Source of the DNA: JACJXW01 sp964418125
Lineage (GTDB): Bacteria > Bacteroidota > Bacteroidia > Chitinophagales > Saprospiraceae
Reading direction: 5' to 3'
Length of the DNA stretch: 64,000 nt
Assembly (NCBI GenBank): GCA_964418125.1
Contig: CAYQKY010000002.1
Coordinates: forward strand, 117,454-181,453
Shown here one piece after another: positions 1-9,885 of this stretch. The translations under genes were made by a program, and so were the position numbers. How positions within the stretch are numbered: position 1 is the first letter of the stretch; every line of letters starts with the position of its first letter. Below the pieces are notes generated by a model that made no database searches, was not told the origin of the DNA, and worked only from the letters and a program-made list of their open reading frames with translations.

Positions 1-502
1 CTACATTGCCGTGATCACTTTCGATCCTTATGGCACCGCTGTTGATATTTCCTCGTATTGCACCATTTATATGTAATTTAGACTTTGGATTACCTCCTAC
101 GCCAATGCCTACATTTCCATCTTTATTGACAAAAAATCTTAAATTATTCCCATTAGTATATAACCCAATGCCGGTTCCAGAATCAGAAAGTATTCGGAAA
201 TCATTATTACTGGAGGAACCATAGCCGATATATCCTAATCTGGCATCAGCCTTATAAAAGCCTATTGTTGTTCTTGCATCGAAACCACTGGTACTTAAAT
301 CCTGCAATCGGATTTTTTCAGGATAATTGTAAGAGACGATATGAAATGGACGAGCAGGGTTAGTAAGCCCAATCCCCACTTTATCACTGGTGTATGTACC
401 ACCATTTCCATTGGTTTGCCAACCTGGTTGGCCAGCCACATGACTCTGCTGAATTAACAATAAAGAGAATGGCATTAAAAAGAACAAATTTCTGATTTTC
501 AT
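1..502 (-). CDS. Secreted fibre/adhesin-like protein, N-terminal part
   Basis: The reading frame opens at an ATG at 502 and is still open at the left window edge, so only about 167 N-terminal residues are seen. It starts with a hydrophobic signal peptide (MKIRNLFFLMPFSLLLIQQS) and continues with the glycine/asparagine-rich phrase 'VGIGLTNPARPFHIV', then 'NKDGNVGIGVGGNPKSKLHI'. Such VGIG-TNP-KLHV units are typical of long Bacteroidota surface or tail-fibre-like proteins that often end in an S74-type chaperone domain; the C-terminus is outside the window, so that part is unknown. Upstream lies the terminator of the LytTR regulator gene, so it probably has its own promoter. Exported repeat protein is well supported; the role is not. 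Confidence 0.7.
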   Translation of the reverse strand, partial: MKIRNLFFLMPFSLLLIQQSHVAGQPGWQTNGNGGTYTSDKVGIGLTNPARPFHIVSYNYPEKIRLQDLSTSGFDARTTIGFYKADARLGYIGYGSSSNNDFRILSDSGTGIGLYTNGNNLRFFVNKDGNVGIGVGGNPKSKLHINGAIRGNINSGAIRIESDHGNV

Positions 503-561
503 CGTATTATGATTTATGTTATGAAATTCTTTCATTGAGAAATTGCTTATTTCGTTCGGGC

Positions 562-594
562 AAAAAATGACCTGTCCTTCAGAGGTGCCTGAAG
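562..594 (-). terminator. Putative terminator of the LytTR regulator gene
   Basis: Six-base-pair stem CTTCAG/CTGAAG (577-582 with 589-594) with a 6-nt loop. On the minus strand it is followed by a run of six T after a 7-nt gap. It lies about 50 nt downstream of the stop codon of the response regulator. The gap between stem and T-run makes it a weak call. Confidence 0.4.
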
Positions 595-642
595 AGTATG
601 GGAGTGATTAATTAAGACTTAACTAATGCAAACGGAGAAGAA

Positions 643-1413
643 TTATTCTTCGGGTTTTCTCTTCGTGAATATCCTTGGTAGTTCTTTGCTCAAAAAATCA
701 TGTCCTGCTGAGCTAACTGGGATTTTAGTATTATTAACCTCAACATACTTTTCCTCAAGACTGAAAGAATCAATATGTAAAATATTGACAAGAAATGAAC
801 GATGTAATCGACGAAATGAATTGTCTTTCAATTGTTCTTGTAAATATTTTAGGGTTGCTGTTGAAGTGAATTTCCCTTTTTTTGTGTAAACCTCAATACA
901 ACCTCCTCCTATTGCCTCAGCATAAAAAATTTCCTTCTTTTCAGCTTTAGAATAAGCCTTATTACTTTCTCTAAAGAAAATCCTATCTTCAAGCAGTATT
1001 AAATTCTCATTTTCATTGTCAAACCCTTGAGATTCAGATAGCCTCCTTAAAGCTAACTCTATCGTAGTATCAAGCAGCTTTGGATAAATATTTTTTTGAA
1101 TGTAAGCTTCAGGCACAGTAGAAAACGCCTTTTTTTTATATTTTTTATGGTGAGCAGTAATGTAAATAATGGGAACTGGCTTAATGCTCTTAATGAGCTT
1201 TGCAAGGTTTATACCTGCTTCCTCATCTTCTGATGAATGAATATCAAGCAACGCTATATCCGGAAAATTGCGGGAAATCTGTGCTGCTGCTGCCTTTTTT
1301 GTGCAAGTTATATCTATTTCACTATATCCTAGTTTTCTTAGATAGTTGGCAAGATTTTCAGCTATACTAGGTTCGTCTTCAAAAATCAGAATTTTTGCTT
1401 TTGATTCCATCAT
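643..1413 (-). CDS. LytTR-family response regulator
   Basis: A 256-residue two-component regulator. Residues 7-125 form a receiver domain with the acidic pair E12/D13 and phospho-acceptor D57 in 'IALLDIHS'. Residues 155-250 form a LytTR DNA-binding domain ('FIEVYTKKGKF'-like start, 'RRLHRSFLVNILHIDSF' core). LytTR regulators bind direct repeats through beta strands. The gene starts 9 nt after the stop of the TPR histidine kinase on the same strand, so the two are surely cotranscribed and cognate. Either of the two first methionines could be the start. Targets are unknown; the secreted fibre-like gene just downstream on the same strand is a possible one (inference). Confidence 0.9.
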   Translation of the reverse strand: MMESKAKILIFEDEPSIAENLANYLRKLGYSEIDITCTKKAAAAQISRNFPDIALLDIHSSEDEEAGINLAKLIKSIKPVPIIYITAHHKKYKKKAFSTVPEAYIQKNIYPKLLDTTIELALRRLSESQGFDNENENLILLEDRIFFRESNKAYSKAEKKEIFYAEAIGGGCIEVYTKKGKFTSTATLKYLQEQLKDNSFRRLHRSFLVNILHIDSFSLEEKYVEVNNTKIPVSSAGHDFLSKELPRIFTKRKPEE

Positions 1414-1422
1414 TTAAAACGT

Positions 1423-3534
1423 TTAATTGAGGGGAATGGATAAGTTAAATAATGTCCCATGTTTGCTGCTTTCATAAGACAAGTTCCAGTTTAATCTTTC
1501 AGAAAAATTATCTATCATTTTAACTCCAAATGAATCTAATTTTGAAAAGTCAAAGTTTTCAGGAAACCCTTTGCCATTATCTCCTATCTCAATTAGTAGG
1601 TTCTTCTTATCATCCATGTTGGCCGTAAATCGTAATTTTGGATTTGGGATACCTTCAAAGGCATGCTTGAAAGAATTTGTCACTATTTCATTTACCACCA
1701 TGCCTATTTGCATGGCTTTTCTATATTTAAGTTTCTTTTGTATCGCTCCAATAACAATATCTGTTTCAACATTTAGATTTTCTGTTTCGTGGAAATCCAC
1801 CAGCTTTTTTATAAGTCCGGATAAATAATCACCTACTTTTACAGATTCTTTATGATCATCAGTTTGATACAATAAATCATGAATCTCTCCCATAGCTACA
1901 AGGTTAATCCATATTGAATTCAGTGCTTTCCTTGTTTTTCCATCTTCTAATTGGTCTTTCCTTAACGATATTTGGCTAATCATAACCTGTATATTGTTGG
2001 AGATCCTATGATGAGTTTCTTCACGCATTATCTCTAATTGTGTATTTTTCCTCCTTATGATAAAATATGCCCCTGAAAGAATCATGGTAAGAATTACCAA
2101 AAAAGCTATACTATAGGTTCTTTCTAATATTTTACGCTTACTCGCCTCAATTATTAATTCCTGTTCATTTATTTTTAACCGGTTTATCTCATCTCTAAAA
2201 GATTGCAGTTTTTTCTGAGAAGCCCGGTCAACTTTCAATAATGAATCTTGAATAACAATTGCCTTTAATAAAAAACCATACCCAGTTTTGTACTTTTTGC
2301 TGAAATAATACACATCTGCGATATTTAATAAGGCTTCCTTATCCCTGAGTGGGATATTTAATGAGTCTGCTAATGTTAATCCTTGTTCGACGAACATAAG
2401 GGCCTTTGCAATCTGCCCTTCCTTTTTCAGAAGGAAACCAATGTTTAATAAAGGCTCAATTTTCATTGGTTTCAGCCCAATTTGATCTGAAATATCAATC
2501 GCTTTTTTATAAAGATTAAATGCTGAGTCATACAGTTCTAAGTCATTCTGATACATAATCCCATTGTTATTAAAAAGCACTGCTTTTTGATATATTGCAG
2601 CATACTTTAAGGCAGAGTCGGAGTATGCAATTGCTTTTTTTATTTCTCCAGTTTTACGAGAAAGTAGTTGCAACCTAGCATATGCATCGCTAATGGAAAC
2701 CTCTTCTCCGGATTTTTTTGCATATTCAAGAGAAACCGTTAAGTACTTTTTGGCAGCATCTTCATTTTCCAGGAACATATACGTTTCACCAATTGTAGAA
2801 GAAGAAAGATAGGCAATTCGATAGTCTCCAGATTCTACACTCTTTTTATAGGCTCGAAGGGAATAATCTAAGGCTTCATCGTATTTTAAAATTGTTTTAT
2901 ATGAAAGTCCGATATTTGCCAAATCCATAATATAGTATTGCCACTGCCCTGTTAATGAATCCAAAATTAAAATCTGTTTTAAAGTATCAATAGCTTCTTC
3001 AATTTTCTCTTCTCTGAATAGAACCTGAGATAAACTGCTATAGGCAGTTCCAATGCTTAAAGTATCTTTTGATTCTTGGGCAATAAATAAGGCTTCATTA
3101 AAAAAATATGAAGCACATTCAAGATCACCTATATACATATGACATAAGCCTAAATCATTAAGTATTGTAGACATTAATCTGTCATCACCTAGATTCTCAA
3201 ATATTTTTTCTGCATCTTCAAATTTTAATATTGCATTAGTGTATTCGCGTTTATCAAAATGTATATTTCCTAATGCTCTATAGCTTTTTCCCAATTCACG
3301 GGCGAGTCCTTCCCTTTCAGAAATTTGGAAAGCAGAATCAGCCATTTCTTTTGCCGATACCTTATCGTTATACCTTAACTCTTTGAACAGATTTAAATAA
3401 AGGTCAACTCGTTCACTTTCATCTACCGCCTTATTTAACTCTACCTTGAGGCTATCAATGATAGGGGTTTGTGCCATTAAGCAGGTTCCTAAACATAAAT
3501 AGGCACCGATAAATATACTTCTAATGGAAACCAT
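1423..3534 (-). CDS. Exported TPR-containing sensor histidine kinase
   Basis: 703 residues: signal peptide (residues 1-21, ending MAQ), about ten tetratricopeptide repeats over residues 40-430, one membrane helix near 472-492 ('IAFLVILTMILSGAYFII'), then a HisKA_2-type phosphoacceptor ('EETHHRISNNIQV') and an HATPase domain with N-box 'NEIVTNSFKHAF' and G-box 'IGDNGKGFP'. The TPR block is therefore periplasmic and the kinase cytoplasmic, the common Bacteroidota layout of sensors paired with LytTR regulators. First gene of a two-gene operon with the regulator at 643-1413. The ligand is unknown. Confidence 0.9.
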   Translation of the reverse strand: MVSIRSIFIGAYLCLGTCLMAQTPIIDSLKVELNKAVDESERVDLYLNLFKELRYNDKVSAKEMADSAFQISEREGLARELGKSYRALGNIHFDKREYTNAILKFEDAEKIFENLGDDRLMSTILNDLGLCHMYIGDLECASYFFNEALFIAQESKDTLSIGTAYSSLSQVLFREEKIEEAIDTLKQILILDSLTGQWQYYIMDLANIGLSYKTILKYDEALDYSLRAYKKSVESGDYRIAYLSSSTIGETYMFLENEDAAKKYLTVSLEYAKKSGEEVSISDAYARLQLLSRKTGEIKKAIAYSDSALKYAAIYQKAVLFNNNGIMYQNDLELYDSAFNLYKKAIDISDQIGLKPMKIEPLLNIGFLLKKEGQIAKALMFVEQGLTLADSLNIPLRDKEALLNIADVYYFSKKYKTGYGFLLKAIVIQDSLLKVDRASQKKLQSFRDEINRLKINEQELIIEASKRKILERTYSIAFLVILTMILSGAYFIIRRKNTQLEIMREETHHRISNNIQVMISQISLRKDQLEDGKTRKALNSIWINLVAMGEIHDLLYQTDDHKESVKVGDYLSGLIKKLVDFHETENLNVETDIVIGAIQKKLKYRKAMQIGMVVNEIVTNSFKHAFEGIPNPKLRFTANMDDKKNLLIEIGDNGKGFPENFDFSKLDSFGVKMIDNFSERLNWNLSYESSKHGTLFNLSIPLN

Positions 3535-3751
3535 AGTTTACAGTTTTGATTTGACCGTTCAGCATTAAAGAAAAAACAAATTAATGGATATTCCTATGCA
3601 CTTCCGATGAGTGGAATGTTTATTCCAGTGAGTCTTGAAATTTTTTCGTTAAGGTTCTATTTCGCCAATGATGCGATAGTGCTGTACAAATATGTGTAAA
3701 TCATATATGACCGTACCCGATAATTCCATTTTTTCATTTAAATCAAATGGT

Positions 3752-3919
3752 ATGGATTGGGTAACGATCTTAGTGATTATTGTCGGAGTTGTAGGTCTTA
3801 TTGTTTTAATTGATTTTTTCATTGAAAACAGAAGGCTCAACAAGAAACTAAAGAAAAAACAAAAAGAAATTGAGCGCCTTGATAAGATTAACAAGGAACT
3901 CAATGATAACTCCGAGTAA
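3752..3919 (+). CDS. Small membrane protein with coiled-coil tail
   Basis: A 55-residue protein starting at the internal ATG at 3752: a single transmembrane helix (residues 3-22, 'VTILVIIVGVVGLIVLIDFF') followed by a charged helix ('KKLKKKQKEIERLDKINKEL') likely to form a coiled coil. The frame is open upstream to 3692, but that extension is not protein-like. A terminator-like hairpin follows at 3929. I do not recognise a family. It lies between the two-component operon and the relaxase and may belong to host or element. Confidence 0.5.
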   Translation: MDWVTILVIIVGVVGLIVLIDFFIENRRLNKKLKKKQKEIERLDKINKELNDNSE

Positions 3920-3928
3920 GATTTTAGC

Positions 3929-3956
3929 AGGCATTCTACATTTTTGAAGAGTGCCT
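3929..3956 (+). terminator. Hairpin after the small membrane protein gene
   Basis: Nine-pair stem AGGCATTCT/AGAGTGCCT with one wobble pair and a 10-nt loop, followed by TTCTATTC. It lies 10 nt after the stop codon at 3919. No genes are seen in 3957-4148, the region upstream of the relaxase, where an oriT might be expected; I could not identify one. Confidence 0.45.
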
Positions 3957-4148
3957 TCTATTCAAAATCCCTTGCTACCCTGATACTTTTCTACCTCACT
4001 TCTCATCCCATTTCCAGTTTTCCCGTCTTTTCCAACTTATTGATATTGCATCACTTACGCTGCTGTTTTAACTTGTTTTTACATCCTCTAGCTGTGTTAA
4101 GGGGAGACGCCTGTAACTAATATTTCTTATACTTAGACTAGGTAAAAG

Positions 4149-7010
4149 ATGCTCAGGATTACCGTAAATAAGTCCGCCGCTGCCGCCACAAAATACTTCG
4201 ATGAAGGTTTGTCCAAATCTGACTACTACGCTGAAAAAGGTGAAATCACCGGCAAGTGGAACGGCAAAGCGGCACAGCTTCTGAACCTCAAAGGCGAGGT
4301 CTCCAAAAGAGAATTCGAGCTGCTCGCCAATAACAAAAACCCGTTATCGGAGGAGCAGCTCACCGCCAGGAATTCCGGCTCCAGGAGAGTCGGCTATGAC
4401 TTTACCTTTTCCGTCCCCAAATCCGTCTCCATTATATATTCTCAGACTAAAGATAAGGATATTTTGGATGCGTTCGATAATGCCATCCACCAAACTATGA
4501 CGGAGATTGAACAAAATGCCGCCACCAGGGTAAGAGCCAGGGGCAGGAATGAAAACCGCCTAACCGGAAACCTCGTCTGGGGAACATTCACTCATGAGGA
4601 TGCCAGGCCCGTCGGCGGCATTCCTGACCCACACCTGCACCAGCATGTTTTTGTCTTCAATGCCACCTATGATAAGCAGGAAGAAAGGTTCAAGGCTGCA
4701 CAATTCGGCGACATCAAAGCCAATGCACCCTACTTTGAAGCCGCCTTTCATTCCAGGCTGGCCAGCAACCTGCAGAAAGCAGGTTACCGGGTTGAACGTA
4801 ATGAAAGGGACTTTGAGGTCAAAGGCTTTGAACGGCCTACCATTGAGAAGTTTTCCAACCGTACCCGGCAGGTCAACCAGAAAGCAAAAGAACTTGGCCT
4901 GTCCTACGAGGAGGATATAGCCGAACTTGGGGCAAAGACCAGAGCAGGCAAAAGGACAGGTTACAACCGGGAAGAAATCCGGATGCAATGGCGATCCCGG
5001 CTTTCTGAACAGGAAATGGAGCTGATCAGAAATGCCAAAGGAGAGCCGCCGCCATCCGGTGGAGGTTCCTCGCCGCTTTCCCGGATTCTGGATAAGGGGG
5101 TTGCTATTGAAAAGAAAAAGGAAGTTGGTGCAAAGGTGGCACTTGATTACGCCCTCGATCATGCATTGGAAAGGAAATCCGTGGTTTCGGAAAAGGAACT
5201 GCTGACCATAGCTATGAAGCGAAGTATTGGCTCGGCTTCTCCTGAAGCCCTGAAAAAAGAGCTTTCCTCCAGAGAGGATCTGCTCAGTAAAAAGGATGCT
5301 AAAACCGGCGAGGTGATCTATACCACCAGTGAAGCCATCACCGAAGAAAAGAACCTCCGGGATACTGCCAGAAAAGGCAAAAACACCTTTCAGCCCATCA
5401 ACCCGGGTTATCAGGTTAAGAATGAGCAGCTCACCAAAGAGCAGTCTGCGGCGGTTAAGCATGTCCTATCCTCCAGGGATTTCATTACCGTAGTGACAGG
5501 GGATGCCGGCACAGGTAAAACCTGGTCTATCAAGGAAGTAGCGGAAGGCATCCGGGAGAAGAAAGTGAATTTCGGCGCCTTTGCCCCCTCCTCTGCCGCT
5601 TCCCGGCAGGTGCAGCGGGAGGACGGTTTTGAAAATGCTACAACCATCGCCGAATTGTTACAAAGCAAAAAGCTACAGGAATCGGTAAAAGACGGTGTCA
5701 TCTGGGTGGATGAAGCCGGGATGGTTGGCAACAAAACCATGAACCGGGTCATTGATGTGGCCAAAGAACAGAATGCCCGGATTCTGCTGACCGGTGACAT
5801 CAAACAGCATGGCTCCGTTGAGCGGGGCGATGCGCTCCGGATTCTGGAACAGTTCGGAGGGGTCAAACCCGCCACCATCAGCAAAATCCAGCGCCAGAAA
5901 AACACAGATTACCGGAATGCCGTCAAATCAATCTCTGGTGGCAACATTGAGAAGGGCTATAATATCCTGGACGGTATGGGGGCGATCAAAGAGGCGGATA
6001 GTTTCGAGCAGGCCAGGGAAAATGTGGCGGGGGAATATACTGCCTCGCTGAGGGCAAAGGAAAATGTCCTGATCGTAGCCACCACTCACGCCCAGGGGCA
6101 GGCAGTGACCGAAACCATCCGGGAGAGGCTCAAAACCGAGGGGCTGCTACAAGGCCAGGAAAAGGTTTTTAAAACCTATAAAAACCTGTCCTACACCGAA
6201 GCCCAAAAAAGTGATAGTTCCAATTATTCCAAAGGCATGGCCGTCCAGTTTCACCAGAACGTCAAGGGAGGGATAAAACGTGGCACTAAGTACCAGGTTC
6301 GGGGGAAGGATGAAAACGGGAACGTGCTTATTGTTGATGAAAGGGTCAATGACCCAAAGAAAAAAGGAAATATAAAGCTTCCACTGAAGGAAGCGGGTAA
6401 ATTTTCCGTTTACCGGACGGAAGATATTTCCCTTGCCAAAGGGGATAAGCTCAGGATTACCCAGAACGGTTTTTCCAATGAGAAAAAGCGGCTCAATAAT
6501 GGCAATATTCTTTCGGTAAAGGGTTTCGATAAGCAGGGCAATATCATTGCCTCCACTGGCAAGAATGAGTTGGTGGTTGGCAAAGATTTTGGAAACCTTA
6601 CTCATGGCTACTACACCACCTCCCCCGCCTCTCAGGGAAAATCCGTCAACCGTGTGATCATTATGCAATCTTCGATGACCGGCAGGGCTGCCAGTAAAGA
6701 GCAGTTTTACGTTTCGGCTTCCAGAGGGAAATTTGCCATCTCCATCCATACCGATGACAAGGAAGGGCTGCTCAGGAATGTGCAGCGCTCATCTGCCCGT
6801 ATGACAGCCACGGAAGTGGCGGATAGCATTGCCCAGACTGAAAAATCCATGAAAGGTAAACTGAAAGCGATAGGTGCAATTTACCGGGCGGGTAAATCCA
6901 GGGTTGAAAAAATGAATGAAAAATGGCAAGATAAAAAGGCAGGTATTATCAGTATCTTTTCCAAACCTCCTAAACCACCGGTGAAGCATGCGCCAGTCAG
7001 AACTAAATAG
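4149..7010 (+). CDS. MobF-family relaxase/helicase (TrwC/TraI type)
   Basis: 953 residues with the full MobF layout. The N-terminal TrwC relaxase domain (about 1-310) has candidate catalytic tyrosines Y26/Y27 and the three-histidine metal site H162-L-H164-Q-H166. A RecD-like superfamily 1 helicase follows, with Walker A GDAGTGKT at 451-458 and Walker B 'VIWVDEAG'; a late helicase motif 'YVSASRGK' is near 855-862. Family members nick one strand at oriT, stay covalently bound to the 5' end and unwind the plasmid during conjugation. The next gene overlaps its 3' end, suggesting translational coupling. It is the strongest evidence that 4-24 kb is a transferable plasmid-like element. No coupling protein or mating-pore genes are in the window. 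Confidence 0.93.
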   Translation: MLRITVNKSAAAATKYFDEGLSKSDYYAEKGEITGKWNGKAAQLLNLKGEVSKREFELLANNKNPLSEEQLTARNSGSRRVGYDFTFSVPKSVSIIYSQTKDKDILDAFDNAIHQTMTEIEQNAATRVRARGRNENRLTGNLVWGTFTHEDARPVGGIPDPHLHQHVFVFNATYDKQEERFKAAQFGDIKANAPYFEAAFHSRLASNLQKAGYRVERNERDFEVKGFERPTIEKFSNRTRQVNQKAKELGLSYEEDIAELGAKTRAGKRTGYNREEIRMQWRSRLSEQEMELIRNAKGEPPPSGGGSSPLSRILDKGVAIEKKKEVGAKVALDYALDHALERKSVVSEKELLTIAMKRSIGSASPEALKKELSSREDLLSKKDAKTGEVIYTTSEAITEEKNLRDTARKGKNTFQPINPGYQVKNEQLTKEQSAAVKHVLSSRDFITVVTGDAGTGKTWSIKEVAEGIREKKVNFGAFAPSSAASRQVQREDGFENATTIAELLQSKKLQESVKDGVIWVDEAGMVGNKTMNRVIDVAKEQNARILLTGDIKQHGSVERGDALRILEQFGGVKPATISKIQRQKNTDYRNAVKSISGGNIEKGYNILDGMGAIKEADSFEQARENVAGEYTASLRAKENVLIVATTHAQGQAVTETIRERLKTEGLLQGQEKVFKTYKNLSYTEAQKSDSSNYSKGMAVQFHQNVKGGIKRGTKYQVRGKDENGNVLIVDERVNDPKKKGNIKLPLKEAGKFSVYRTEDISLAKGDKLRITQNGFSNEKKRLNNGNILSVKGFDKQGNIIASTGKNELVVGKDFGNLTHGYYTTSPASQGKSVNRVIIMQSSMTGRAASKEQFYVSASRGKFAISIHTDDKEGLLRNVQRSSARMTATEVADSIAQTEKSMKGKLKAIGAIYRAGKSRVEKMNEKWQDKKAGIISIFSKPPKPPVKHAPVRTK

Positions 7011-7383
7011 AAGCATCCCCAATCTCATCAAGGAGAGAAGCAACCCTATCCTCAAAACCAGGGGGACAAGCGAGTTTTATGGCATAGCGGAGGAGAGGGA
7101 AGGTAATGTCATCGCCCTGAAGTTCATCACAAGCCTTGGGGAGCAGAAGGCAATCCATTATCATGACATCATCTCGCCGATGGATTATAATGGGGATTCG
7201 GAAATCCGGCTTATGGCCACAAGGGTTACTGTCATCATCAAGGGCCGTAACCTTGATGGCCTGTTTGACTATATTATTCAGCATCAGGTGAAGTGGGTCA
7301 GGGAACCGGGAAGCTCTTTTCCGCAAGGGCTGAAAGAAGATGATCTGGAAATAACCTCTATTAGGTTTGAGATGATTCAGTAG
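6988..7383 (+). CDS. Hypothetical protein coupled to the relaxase gene
   Basis: 131 residues, starting 23 nt before the relaxase stop codon in another frame, which suggests coupled translation and a linked role in transfer. The sequence is a compact soluble alpha/beta protein with no signal peptide or membrane helix: 'TSEFYGIAEEREGNVIALKF', 'SPMDYNGDSEIRLMATRVTV', 'FDYIIQHQVKWVREP'. I do not recognise the family. The frame is better than any competing frame and the product is hydrophilic and well balanced. The 298 nt that follow (7384-7681) hold no convincing gene; a 63-residue minus frame there is unsupported. Confidence 0.6.
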   Translation: MRQSELNRSIPNLIKERSNPILKTRGTSEFYGIAEEREGNVIALKFITSLGEQKAIHYHDIISPMDYNGDSEIRLMATRVTVIIKGRNLDGLFDYIIQHQVKWVREPGSSFPQGLKEDDLEITSIRFEMIQ

Positions 7384-7681
7384 AAAAGATATAGTAGGCA
7401 GGACTTCACCTTGCAGGCACTCTCTAAAAGTTTTAACTTCAACTGGGTATCATTTTCTTTAGAGAAAAGCTTAAATTTATCCAAACCTTTCGCCTTTTGC
7501 GGCACAGAAAGAGAAAAAAACTGCCCCACATAAATAGGTATGTAGGGTCTACCCCATATGCGACCCACAGAAGCTATTGTTTTCCTGTCATTACTTGGTC
7601 ACTGCTTTACAAAAGGATTAAATGTCCCGCTTCTAAATCCACATAATTTGTTTCAGGGTAGTTTCAGTATTGATTGATTTC

Positions 7682-9763
7682 CTACTTCAGTTTTTGCTTT
7701 ACAAATTTGTCAATTTCATCTTTCTGCTTTTGGATCAATGGTCGAGATCTTTTTAAAAGTTTCCCAATAGCAATTTGTTCTCGCTTTGACACTTCACCCA
7801 TTTTTACCTGTTCCCAATGATCCACAATTTCCATTTGTTCACCAATTTTATGCAATTCCTTTTGAACTGCTCTTTTTTTGGCTGTCATTCCTCTACCCCG
7901 TGTCTTGAGCATATAATCTTCCAGTGGAGCGGCCTCATTATCCAAAGCTGCTATTTTACTTTCATAGCTATTTTTAACGACTTCTCTAGCCTTGTCATGT
8001 GCATTTTCGACTGCCAAAATTGATTTTTCAAGTTGATCTTCTGTGGCTTTTAGCATCTTTAACATTACCAGATATTCATTTCCCAAACGGCTATTTATAG
8101 ATGGAATCCAATCAAACTCTTCTCTAATTCTCCAGCCCTTGGGAGCTTTCGGCGGGGCAGCCTTCATTCCTGGCGCACGATAGCCTTGGATTGCATTATA
8201 CTTTGTTTTGGCCACAGTTCCTCGCCATCTTAGAGATATGAACATTTGTGCACGGTTGCCATTATTGTCCCTATGTTCCCATTCTTGATAATAGAGAATG
8301 ATCAAAGCACTGCTATCAGGATTATTGCTTAAGAATTTGGCAACTTCAGGTTCAATTTTCTTAAATTCTTTTTTTATTTTCCTTCTAATGCCCCAATTTG
8401 CCAAATAATCCATGACAAAACTTACTGCCATCAAGCCAATGGTCCCCTTAACTGCTCCACGCGGCGTAATGCGACCTATAGAAGTTCTAGGAATTTGAAA
8501 TCTAGGCTTGGCACTTGCGGTAGATGCCCTTCGTGGACTTGACCGAATTGTTCCACTTTGACTGGACTGTGGAGGAATTTTTCTTGGAGTATTTGAACTG
8601 GCAGCTGGTCCACCAGGTCCTTGTGGAGTATTGTAGGTAATACGGACGAACCGCTTTACCAGATCGGTTTGTAATTTAGTATCCCTAACTACCATTTGCT
8701 TTCCCCCTCTCAAAACTTCATCAGCAATGATAATTTTATATTTTGAAAGATTGATTTTATATTCCCTTACAAATTCTTTGAAAAAAGAATTATAATTACC
8801 TCCAATACGCATGAGTTCTCTGATGCTTTTTTTGCCTATTTTGCGTTTCAAATATTCTTGCCAGCGTGCGTCCTTCGTCAAATCCAATGTGACACCCTTA
8901 AGTTTCTTAAAATCTACTTTAACCCTAAAAACCCTTTCCTCACCTGGTTTTGGGGCTCTCAAATGGGCATATTGATCTGCCACAGACTTGGTATCAGTGA
9001 GATAAAATCCTTTTCCCAAATCATGTGTGTTTGCCTTGTCTGGACTAACTCCTACACCTGTTCCCCGATACCAATCCTGAGCCTGACGCATAATAACTCC
9101 ACTAGACCGTTTCTGTTGAATCGTGTGGACAAGTTCATGAGCTAACAACAGTTTTCCCCCTGTAGAAGAAGGATTATATTCCCCTCTATTAAAATAAATA
9201 TCTGAGGAATTAGTAAAAGCTCTTGCATTCAAATCTTGATTCATTTGAATTGCATTGGTATCGGTATGAATTTTCACTGTACTGAAATCAGCCCCAAATA
9301 CAGATTCCATATTTGACTTTACTTCTTTTGTCAAAGGTTTGCCCTTCCCTTTAGAGGCGTTCAGTTGACTTTCAATGGATTTAGTTTGGATTCGGGAATC
9401 ATCACCACTCTCAAAAATAGGCTTTCGTATAACCTCCATTTCTTCTGTGTCTTCTTCCTTCTTTTGTAGTTTTTCTTCTTGTTCACACTCTTCACATTTC
9501 CTCTGTATTGGTTGTATAGGATTTGGATTTTCTAATTTTTGGACAACTCGTTCAGACATTGTATCCGCTTCCTGCTCATATTTATCATTAGGTTGTCCAA
9601 TAGTTAATTTCGGTTGAATAGTAGCTAGAGCTGGGCTAAAGAAAGGCTTTTCAGTTTCTTTCGATTGAGAAAACAAGGTTCCTCCTCCATTTTTACTAAA
9701 GAAAGGCTTTGAAGAATGAGAACTCGGCGATGAAGAATGGATTTTAGGAGCGGAAGTTTTCAT
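7682..9763 (-). CDS. DUF4157 (eCIS-core) protein with ADP-ribosyltransferase-like domain
   Basis: 693 residues, no signal peptide. The N-terminus has the FFSKNGG/PFFSPA repeats and the 'IQPKLTIGQPNDKYEQEAD' phrase that precede DUF4157 domains. The DUF4157 domain itself spans about 135-220 and carries the zinc-protease-like motif H209-ELVH. Residues 230-376 resemble ADP-ribosyltransferase-fold toxins of the DUF3990 kind: an opening 'WYRGTGV', then 'DLGKGFYLTDTKSVADQYA' at 248-266. A Pro/Ser-rich linker (378-430) leads to a long C-terminal domain (430-693) with a charged coiled coil that I do not recognise. DUF4157 proteins are often payloads of contractile injection systems. No injection-system structural genes are nearby. 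The gene has AT-rich codons unlike its backbone neighbours and a hairpin leader 123 nt upstream. Confidence 0.75.
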   Translation of the reverse strand: MKTSAPKIHSSSPSSHSSKPFFSKNGGGTLFSQSKETEKPFFSPALATIQPKLTIGQPNDKYEQEADTMSERVVQKLENPNPIQPIQRKCEECEQEEKLQKKEEDTEEMEVIRKPIFESGDDSRIQTKSIESQLNASKGKGKPLTKEVKSNMESVFGADFSTVKIHTDTNAIQMNQDLNARAFTNSSDIYFNRGEYNPSSTGGKLLLAHELVHTIQQKRSSGVIMRQAQDWYRGTGVGVSPDKANTHDLGKGFYLTDTKSVADQYAHLRAPKPGEERVFRVKVDFKKLKGVTLDLTKDARWQEYLKRKIGKKSIRELMRIGGNYNSFFKEFVREYKINLSKYKIIIADEVLRGGKQMVVRDTKLQTDLVKRFVRITYNTPQGPGGPAASSNTPRKIPPQSSQSGTIRSSPRRASTASAKPRFQIPRTSIGRITPRGAVKGTIGLMAVSFVMDYLANWGIRRKIKKEFKKIEPEVAKFLSNNPDSSALIILYYQEWEHRDNNGNRAQMFISLRWRGTVAKTKYNAIQGYRAPGMKAAPPKAPKGWRIREEFDWIPSINSRLGNEYLVMLKMLKATEDQLEKSILAVENAHDKAREVVKNSYESKIAALDNEAAPLEDYMLKTRGRGMTAKKRAVQKELHKIGEQMEIVDHWEQVKMGEVSKREQIAIGKLLKRSRPLIQKQKDEIDKFVKQKLK

Positions 9764-9885
9764 TGGAAGAATTCTTTGTCAAAAGGGGGGCAATTAAGTA
9801 ATCGCAAATCGAAATTATGGGTATCCATTCCTCAAGTTAGCAAAAAAATCTGGCTTTAGCGTGAATTCTCGTAGATACATATAAC

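Noticed and set aside
7377..7568. 63-residue minus-strand frame downstream of the relaxase operon
   Set aside because: No recognisable domain, no start signal, and poor protein-like composition.
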